Source of the DNA: Deltaproteobacteria bacterium
Lineage (GTDB): Bacteria > Desulfobacterota > GWC2-55-46 > DRQE01
DNA: 12,520 nt
Assembly: GCA_011371515.1 (NCBI GenBank)
Contig: DRQE01000085.1
Span: 1-12,520, forward strand
Direction: 5' to 3'
Both the position numbers and the translations under genes were made by a program. Each line of letters begins with the position of its first letter. The first letter of the stretch is position 1. This document shows positions 8,792-12,520 of this stretch, in pieces. The notes under the pieces are model-generated. The model saw nothing but the letters and a program-made list of their open reading frames with translations, did no database searches and had not been told where the DNA came from.

Positions 8792-8801
8792 GGTATAGAG
8801 T

Positions 8802-8915
8802 ATGAAGGTAAGAAGCTCTGTAAAGAAGATATGTGCAAAGTGCAAGATTATAAGGCGCAAGGGTGTGGTGCGGGTTATGTGTGAGAACCCAAAGCACAAG
8901 CAGCGTCAGGGTTAA
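8802..8915 (+). CDS. rpmJ: 50S ribosomal protein L36, zinc-binding form
   Basis: 37 residues, the standard length of the smallest 50S protein. Translation of 8802-8915 begins [20 protein letters not shown] and ends [13 protein letters not shown]. The zinc ligands Cys11, Cys14, Cys27 and His32 are all present, the C+ form. L36 binds 23S rRNA near domain VI and helps organise its tertiary structure. It lies ten bases after infA and 23 before rpsM. The TAA stop is clear, and AGGTATAGAG upstream gives only a weak ribosome-binding site. Confidence 0.97.
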   Translation: MKVRSSVKKICAKCKIIRRKGVVRVMCENPKHKQRQG

Positions 8916-8938
8916 TATAAAAAGGAGGTTTTGGAAAA

Positions 8939-9307
8939 GTGCCAAGGATAGCAGGAGTTGACCTGCCAAAGGACAAGAGAATCGACATAGCACTCACCCG
9001 TATATACGGGATAGGGCGCCCTTCTGCAGAAAAGATACTCACAAAGGCTGAGGTGGACCCGTCAAAGAGGGCAAAGGAGCTTACCGATGAAGAGGTCTCA
9101 CGGATAAGGAAGATAATAGACAGCGAGTACAAGGTGGAGGGTGATCTCAGAAAAGAAGTGGCAATGAACATAAAGCGGCTTATAGACCTTGGCGCCTATC
9201 GTGGTTTGCGGCACAGACTGGGGCTGCCTGTGAGAGGCCAGCGCACCAGAACCAATGCAAGAACCAGAAAGGGTCCGCGTAAGGGAGCTGTCAAGACCAA
9301 AAAATAA
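8939..9307 (+). CDS. rpsM: 30S ribosomal protein S13
   Basis: 122 residues, usual length. S13 is in the 30S head, contacts P-site tRNA with its C-terminal tail and forms intersubunit bridges with L5. The helix-two-turn-helix N-terminal part starts [20 protein letters not shown] with YGIG next; the C-terminal signature [20 protein letters not shown] is followed by a basic tail ending KTKK. The start is GTG at 8939, with a strong AAAGGAGG at 8922-8928 about ten bases upstream. Only 23 nt separate it from rpmJ, so there is no room for an E. coli-type alpha-operon leader pseudoknot directly ahead of it. Confidence 0.97.
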   Translation: MPRIAGVDLPKDKRIDIALTRIYGIGRPSAEKILTKAEVDPSKRAKELTDEEVSRIRKIIDSEYKVEGDLRKEVAMNIKRLIDLGAYRGLRHRLGLPVRGQRTRTNARTRKGPRKGAVKTKK

Positions 9308-9328
9308 GAGCTTCGGAGGAGCTTTCGT

Positions 9329-9703
9329 ATGGCAAGGGTTAAGAAGACAAAGAAGAATGTGCCAAGAGGTGTTGCACACATAAAGGCAACATTCAACAAT
9401 ACAATAATCACGATAACAGACCCGCAGGGCAATGTGGTTGCTTGGGCAAGTGCAGGAAGTGAAGGGTTCAAGGGCTCAAGAAAGGGCACACCCTTTGCCG
9501 CACAGGTGGCTGCCACTGCGGCTGCAAGAAAGGCCATAGAGTGCGGAATGAGAAGTGTTGACGTGCACATAAAGGGGCCGGGGGCTGGTAGAGAGGCAGC
9601 CCTGAGGTCTCTGCAGACGGCAGGCCTCAGCATAACGCTTATAAGGGATGTTACTCCCATACCACACAATGGTTGCAGGCCACCGAAGAGAAGAAGGGTC
9701 TGA
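9329..9703 (+). CDS. rpsK: 30S ribosomal protein S11
   Basis: 124 residues, usual length. S11 lies on the 30S platform near the E-site mRNA and partners with S6/S18 and S7. Landmarks are [35 protein letters not shown], and the C-terminal [18 protein letters not shown]. The Asn114-Gly115 pair corresponds to the Asn-Gly of E. coli S11 known to convert to isoaspartate. All 12 Arg codons are AGA or AGG and 8 of 9 Ile codons are ATA. The ribosome-binding site CGGAGGAG at 9314-9321 is ideally spaced and may lie in the loop of a small hairpin. Confidence 0.97.
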   Translation: MARVKKTKKNVPRGVAHIKATFNNTIITITDPQGNVVAWASAGSEGFKGSRKGTPFAAQVAATAAARKAIECGMRSVDVHIKGPGAGREAALRSLQTAGLSITLIRDVTPIPHNGCRPPKRRRV

Positions 9704-9729
9704 TTATTTCAAAATCAAGGAGGTAGAAG

Positions 9730-10356
9730 TTGGCAAGATATACAGGACCTGTATGTAAACTATGTAGGCGTGAGGGTATGAAGCTCTTTCTCAAAGGAGA
9801 AAGATGCCTTACAGACAAGTGCGCCTTTGAAAGAAGACCCTATCCACCGGGCCAGCACGGCCAGTCAAGAAGCAAGATAAGTGAGTACGGGCTGCAGCTC
9901 AGAGAGAAGCAGAAGGTCAAACGCATATACGGGCTTCTCGAGACCCAGTTCCGCAACCTCTTCAAGAAGGCAGAGCGCATGAGGGGGGTTACAGGTGAGA
10001 ACCTCATATCACTTCTTGAAAGAAGGCTCGATAATGTGGTCTACAGGCTTGGTTTCGCCTCTTCAAGGAGGGAGGCAAGGATACTCGTTACCCACGGGCA
10101 CTTCAGGGTTAACGGCAGAAAGGTGAATATACCCTCCTATCTTATAAAAGAGGGAGATACCATAGAGGTGGCAGAAAAGCTCAAAGCGAGTGAGAAGATT
10201 AAAGAGAACCTTAAGAGTGCAGAGAGAAGGGGTATACCGGAATGGCTCTCCCTAGATGCAGAGAACCTCAAGGGTGTTGTAACAAGGCTGCCCCAGAGGA
10301 TGGATGTTACCATGCCCATAGAGGAGCACCTCATAGTAGAGCTTTATTCAAAGTAA
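9730..10356 (+). CDS. rpsD: 30S ribosomal protein S4, zinc-binding form
   Basis: 208 residues, usual length. S4 is a primary binder of 16S rRNA that nucleates 30S assembly, acts in decoding fidelity, and autoregulates its operon in E. coli and Bacillus. It starts at TTG 9730, giving the canonical [16 protein letters not shown], with AAGGAGGT at 9717-9724 about six bases upstream. Cys9, Cys12, Cys26 and Cys31 form the four-cysteine zinc knuckle of C+ S4. [10 protein letters not shown] is conserved, and the S4 RNA-binding domain (residues about 98-160) contains [20 protein letters not shown] and [18 protein letters not shown] 44-nt gap precedes rpoA. Confidence 0.97.
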   Translation: MARYTGPVCKLCRREGMKLFLKGERCLTDKCAFERRPYPPGQHGQSRSKISEYGLQLREKQKVKRIYGLLETQFRNLFKKAERMRGVTGENLISLLERRLDNVVYRLGFASSRREARILVTHGHFRVNGRKVNIPSYLIKEGDTIEVAEKLKASEKIKENLKSAERRGIPEWLSLDAENLKGVVTRLPQRMDVTMPIEEHLIVELYSK

Positions 10357-10400
10357 TATTAAGGGCGTAATTAACATTATTTTAGAAAAACGGGGGGACT

Positions 10401-11435
10401 ATGCAGAATATGCAGAAAAACTGGCGAGACCTTATAAAACCAAAAAAACTCGAAGCAGTAAAGCTCACAGATACTTACGGAAAGTTTGTGGCAGAACCCC
10501 TTGAGAGGGGCTATGGGACAACTCTGGGTAACTCGCTTCGTAGAATACTACTTTCATCCCTTCGTGGTGCAGCCATAACGAATGTGAAGTTCGACGGAGT
10601 CCTTTATGAGTTCACCAGTATTCCGGGTGTCAAAGAGGATGTTACAGATATTATATTGAACCTGAAGCAGGTAAGACTCAAGCTCGATGGTGAGGGTCCA
10701 AAGACTATAAGGCTGAATGTTACAGAGCCGAAAGAGGTGAGGGCAGGCGACATAGAGTGTGATCCGGCTGTAACGGTGCTCAACCCCGACCTCTATATAG
10801 CAACCGTTGGAAAGGATGGTAAACTGGTCTGCGAGATGACTGTTAACACTGGTAGGGGCTATGTGCCGGCGGAAAGAAACAAGCTGCCAGATGCTCCTGT
10901 GGGTGTTATACCAATAGATGCCATATTCCAGCCCGTTATAAGGGCTACATTCGATGTGAGCCAAGCCCGTGTGGGGCACAGAACAGATTACGACAAACTC
11001 ACCCTCGAGGTCTGGACCACAGGCGCCATAGACCCACAGACGGCGGTGGGGATTGCGGCAAAGATTCTCAAGGACCAGCTCTCTGTGTTCATACCCTTCG
11101 AGGAAGAGGAGGGCGCAGAGGAGGAGAGCACAGAGGAGAAACTCGAGAACAAACCTTGGTACAACGAGAACCTCTTCAAGACAGTGGATGAGCTCGAGCT
11201 CTCTGTAAGAAGTGCAAATTGTCTCAAGAATGCAGACATAAAGTACATAGGCGAGATGGTGCAGAAAACAGAGCAGGAGATGCTCAAAACGAAGAACTTT
11301 GGAAGAAAATCCCTCAACGAGATAAAAGAGATTCTCCACAGCATGGGGCTGGACTTTGGCATGAAGCTCGATGGCTTCCCGTCAAGAGAAGAGCTCGACC
11401 GCATGCACATGGAAAAAAGCAAAGAGACGGAATAA
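10401..11435 (+). CDS. rpoA: DNA-directed RNA polymerase subunit alpha
   Basis: 344 residues. The alpha dimer is the assembly scaffold of RNA polymerase, and its C-terminal domain contacts UP elements and activators. The N-terminal domain (about 1-235) shows [35 protein letters not shown], and [19 protein letters not shown] strongly acidic linker (about 234-250, Glu-rich) connects to the C-terminal domain (about 262-325) with [20 protein letters not shown] and [17 protein letters not shown]. The Arg of SVRSANCLK matches E. coli Arg265, needed for DNA binding. ATG 10401 follows CGGGGGGA; an in-frame ATG at 10410 would remove three residues. rplQ follows after 15 nt. Confidence 0.97.
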   Translation: MQNMQKNWRDLIKPKKLEAVKLTDTYGKFVAEPLERGYGTTLGNSLRRILLSSLRGAAITNVKFDGVLYEFTSIPGVKEDVTDIILNLKQVRLKLDGEGPKTIRLNVTEPKEVRAGDIECDPAVTVLNPDLYIATVGKDGKLVCEMTVNTGRGYVPAERNKLPDAPVGVIPIDAIFQPVIRATFDVSQARVGHRTDYDKLTLEVWTTGAIDPQTAVGIAAKILKDQLSVFIPFEEEEGAEEESTEEKLENKPWYNENLFKTVDELELSVRSANCLKNADIKYIGEMVQKTEQEMLKTKNFGRKSLNEIKEILHSMGLDFGMKLDGFPSREELDRMHMEKSKETE

Positions 11436-11450
11436 AAGGGGTGTTTTAAG

Positions 11451-11840
11451 ATGAGGCACAACAGAGACGACAAACGGCTTTCAAGACCAACCGGGCACTT
11501 GAGGTGTATGATGGCAAACCTTGTGAACTCTCTTTTCGAGCACGAGCGCATAAAGACCACAACACCCAAGGCAAAGCTTCTTAGAAGATACGCAGAGAAG
11601 ATGATTACCCTTGGCAAACAGGGCACCCTTCCCGCAAGAAGAAGGGCAATGGCATTCATGCGCAACAAGAAGATGGTAACGAAGCTCTTTGAGGATATAG
11701 CAAAACGCTACACCACAAGGCCCGGTGGATACACAAGGATACTCAAACTTGGCAACCGCAAGGGAGACTGTGCACCCCTTGCCATAATAGAGCTGGTTGA
11801 GGCAGAATCAACTGGTAAAGAAGAGAAGAAAACAGCTTAA
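11451..11840 (+). CDS. rplQ: 50S ribosomal protein L17
   Basis: 129 residues, close to the usual length (about 115-130). L17 binds 23S rRNA near the tunnel exit. The canonical opening is [20 protein letters not shown], followed by [20 protein letters not shown] and [19 protein letters not shown]; the [20 protein letters not shown] segment near the C-terminus is conserved, with an acidic/basic tail ending KEEKKTA. AAAAGGGG at 11434-11441 is the likely ribosome-binding site. It is the last gene of the alpha operon and is followed 50 nt later by an intrinsic terminator. Confidence 0.97.
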   Translation: MRHNRDDKRLSRPTGHLRCMMANLVNSLFEHERIKTTTPKAKLLRRYAEKMITLGKQGTLPARRRAMAFMRNKKMVTKLFEDIAKRYTTRPGGYTRILKLGNRKGDCAPLAIIELVEAESTGKEEKKTA

Positions 11841-11890
11841 AAGTGTTTAACCACCTTGTACATCCAGAAGATACAGCAGTGAGCAGAAAG

Positions 11891-11917
11891 ACGGGGTCAA
11901 CCTGACCCCGTTTTTTT
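11891..11917 (+). terminator. Intrinsic terminator of the ribosomal supercluster
   Basis: A perfect 9-bp stem, ACGGGGTCA (11891-11899) pairing with TGACCCCGT (11903-11911), closes a 3-nt loop (or an 8-bp stem with a 5-nt loop) and runs straight into seven T residues (11911-11917). The GC core and T-tract are textbook for Rho-independent termination on the + strand. The upstream side lacks an A-run, so it is not expected to work for transcripts coming from the other direction. It lies 50 nt after the rplQ stop, with no gene seen between. Confidence 0.92.
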
Positions 11918-11934
11918 ATGCCCTCTGGGTGGTG

Positions 11935-11992
11935 GACAGGTAGGAATTATTTTTTTACCCTAAAGGGTAATTTTTTTGTTGACAGGGTAGGA
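11935..11992 (+). repeat. Imperfect direct repeat GACAGG(G)TAGGA
   Basis: GACAGGTAGGAATT at 11935-11948 and GACAGGGTAGGATT at 11981-11994 differ by an inserted G and one missing A, about 46 nt apart. The second copy overlaps the -35 box of the SCPU promoter. The repeat is short and chance is not excluded; a duplicated binding site or remnant of a promoter duplication is possible. Confidence 0.4.
11955..11977 (+). terminator. Second short hairpin with T7, weak terminator or operator
   Basis: TTACCC (11955-11960) and GGGTAA (11965-11970) form a 6-bp stem with loop TAAA, followed by seven T residues (11971-11977). Another run of T precedes the stem (11950-11956). It may be a back-up terminator for read-through from rplQ. 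Because it ends nine bases before the -35 box of the next promoter, the inverted repeat could equally be an operator or part of an AT-rich upstream element. The sequence does not decide between these. Confidence 0.5.
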
Positions 11993-12006
11993 TTTGGTGG
12001 TATAAT
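11979..12006 (+). promoter_or_regulatory. Consensus sigma70-type promoter of the SCPU gene
   Basis: TTGACA (11979-11984) and TATAAT (12001-12006) both match the housekeeping sigma consensus at all six positions, separated by 16 nt. T-rich DNA lies immediately upstream of the -35 box and could act as an UP-like element. Transcription would be expected to begin about 12012-12015, leaving a purine-rich leader of roughly 55 nt before the ATG at 12069. No riboswitch-like structure is evident in that leader. Confidence 0.85.
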
Positions 12007-12057
12007 TTTAAGTAAGTGAGGATATAGGGGGTAAAAGAAATAAAGAAATACAACCTG

Positions 12058-12062
12058 GGAGG
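12058..12062 (+). promoter_or_regulatory. Ribosome-binding site of the SCPU gene
   Basis: GGAGG at 12058-12062, within GGGAGGTGAG, six bases before the ATG at 12069. Strong match and spacing; it supports this ATG as the start of the exported protein. Confidence 0.85.
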
Positions 12063-12068
12063 TGAGCC

Positions 12069-12520
12069 ATGAAAGGGTTGAAGTCTTTAATCCTTGCACT
12101 GGTGCTGGTTCTGGGTGCGGGCTATGCCCATGCACTCACAGCCACCGGTACCGTAAACGTTACAGCACAGGTGGTGGGAACCTGTAAGTTCTCAGTGGGT
12201 ACTGCCACACTGGACTTTGGCCAGCTTGGAACAGGAGGACCTGTAACGGCAAACACCAGCCTTGAGTTCTGGTGCACAAACGGAACGGCCTACACGGTGA
12301 CAGATGACGATGGTCTCTATGAGACGGCTGTGGATGCACCCCGTATGTACGATGGTAGTGCAAACTACCTGCCCTACACATTTACCTACACACCCACGAA
12401 TGGAACAGGTAGTGGTCCGAGTACTGCTATAACACTCAGCATCACGGGTACGGTACAGGAGGCAGACTATATAGCCGTGCCAGCAGGAACCTACAACGAC
12501 ACGGTTACAATCACACTTAC
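12069..12520 (+). CDS. Secreted spore coat protein U (SCPU) domain protein, 3' partial
   Basis: Open from ATG 12069 to the window end (150 full codons, no stop). A signal peptide is clear: MKGLK, a hydrophobic core LILALVLVLGAG, and cleavage site AHA at residues 20-22. The mature part is Thr/Gly-rich and beta-strand-like with just two cysteines, Cys39 (VVGTCKFSV) and Cys69 (LEFWCTNGT), probably disulfide-bonded. LDFGQL, WCTNGTAYTV, NYLPYTFTY and the closing VPAGTYNDTVTITL match the SCPU domain pattern. In known systems (Csu-type archaic chaperone-usher pili) SCPU proteins are pilin or tip subunits exported through an usher. The final strand is present, so only a few residues should be missing. 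Partner chaperone and usher genes would be expected downstream, outside the window; the pilus role is inference. It has its own consensus promoter. Confidence 0.85.
   Translation, partial: MKGLKSLILALVLVLGAGYAHALTATGTVNVTAQVVGTCKFSVGTATLDFGQLGTGGPVTANTSLEFWCTNGTAYTVTDDDGLYETAVDAPRMYDGSANYLPYTFTYTPTNGTGSGPSTAITLSITGTVQEADYIAVPAGTYNDTVTITL

Noticed and set aside
10554..11668. Two - strand open frames (261 and 226 codons) opposite rpoA and rplQ
   Set aside because: Shadows of rpoA and rplQ with no independent start signal or recognised domain.
11841..11890. Possible small gene or RNA between rplQ and the terminator
   Set aside because: Fifty bases with no ribosome-binding site plus start, and no stable fold seen; best read as the operon's 3' untranslated end.
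12007..12068. Possible riboswitch or leader peptide ahead of the SCPU gene
   Set aside because: The leader is short, purine-rich, has no ATG before 12069, and shows no paired elements resembling known riboswitches.
1..12520. Mobile elements, CRISPR arrays, tRNA or rRNA genes, horizontal insertions within the supercluster
   Set aside because: Nothing of the kind was seen: gene order is standard, junctions are tight, and there are no spaced repeats, transposase fragments or tRNA-like cloverleafs.

Overview
The window is one continuous run of the bacterial S10–spc–alpha ribosomal protein supercluster, all on the + strand, followed by the first gene of a separate transcription unit. It starts inside rplV (L22) and continues rpsC, rplP, rpmC, rpsQ, rplN, rplX, rplE, rpsN, rpsH, rplF, rplR, rpsE, rpmD, rplO, secY, adk, map, infA, rpmJ, rpsM, rpsK, rpsD, rpoA, rplQ. 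Genes abut, overlap or sit within about 45 nt of each other, and no terminator-like hairpin is visible until after rplQ. The products are 19 ribosomal proteins in the S10/spc part and alpha part combined with the SecYEG channel subunit, adenylate kinase, methionine aminopeptidase, IF-1 and the RNA polymerase alpha subunit, so the locus couples ribosome assembly, initiation, N-terminal processing, membrane export and transcription.

An intrinsic terminator (9-bp stem plus T7) lies 50 nt after rplQ. The next ~150 nt hold a second, weaker hairpin followed by T7, a short imperfect direct repeat, and an exact-consensus sigma70-type promoter (TTGACA, 16 nt, TATAAT). This promoter drives a secreted spore-coat-U (SCPU) domain protein of the type that forms Csu-like archaic chaperone-usher pili. 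That gene runs off the window end, probably lacking only its last few codons.

Organism: clearly a bacterium. The secY-adk-map-infA-rpmJ order, the SCPU pilin with a signal peptide (a diderm-type surface structure), and general resemblance of RpoA, SecY and S14 to Desulfobacterota/Nitrospirota-type sequences suggest a Gram-negative lineage near those groups; I hold this loosely. Isoleucine is coded almost only by ATA and arginine mostly by AGG/AGA in several of these highly expressed genes, a pattern often seen in thermophiles. All candidate zinc-binding proteins (L24, S14, S4, L36, adenylate kinase) carry their full metal ligands.

I found no undescribed multi-gene system here. The parts most worth a second look are the terminator/promoter region at 11890–12070 with the SCPU gene, the codon bias, and several start-site and overlap details.
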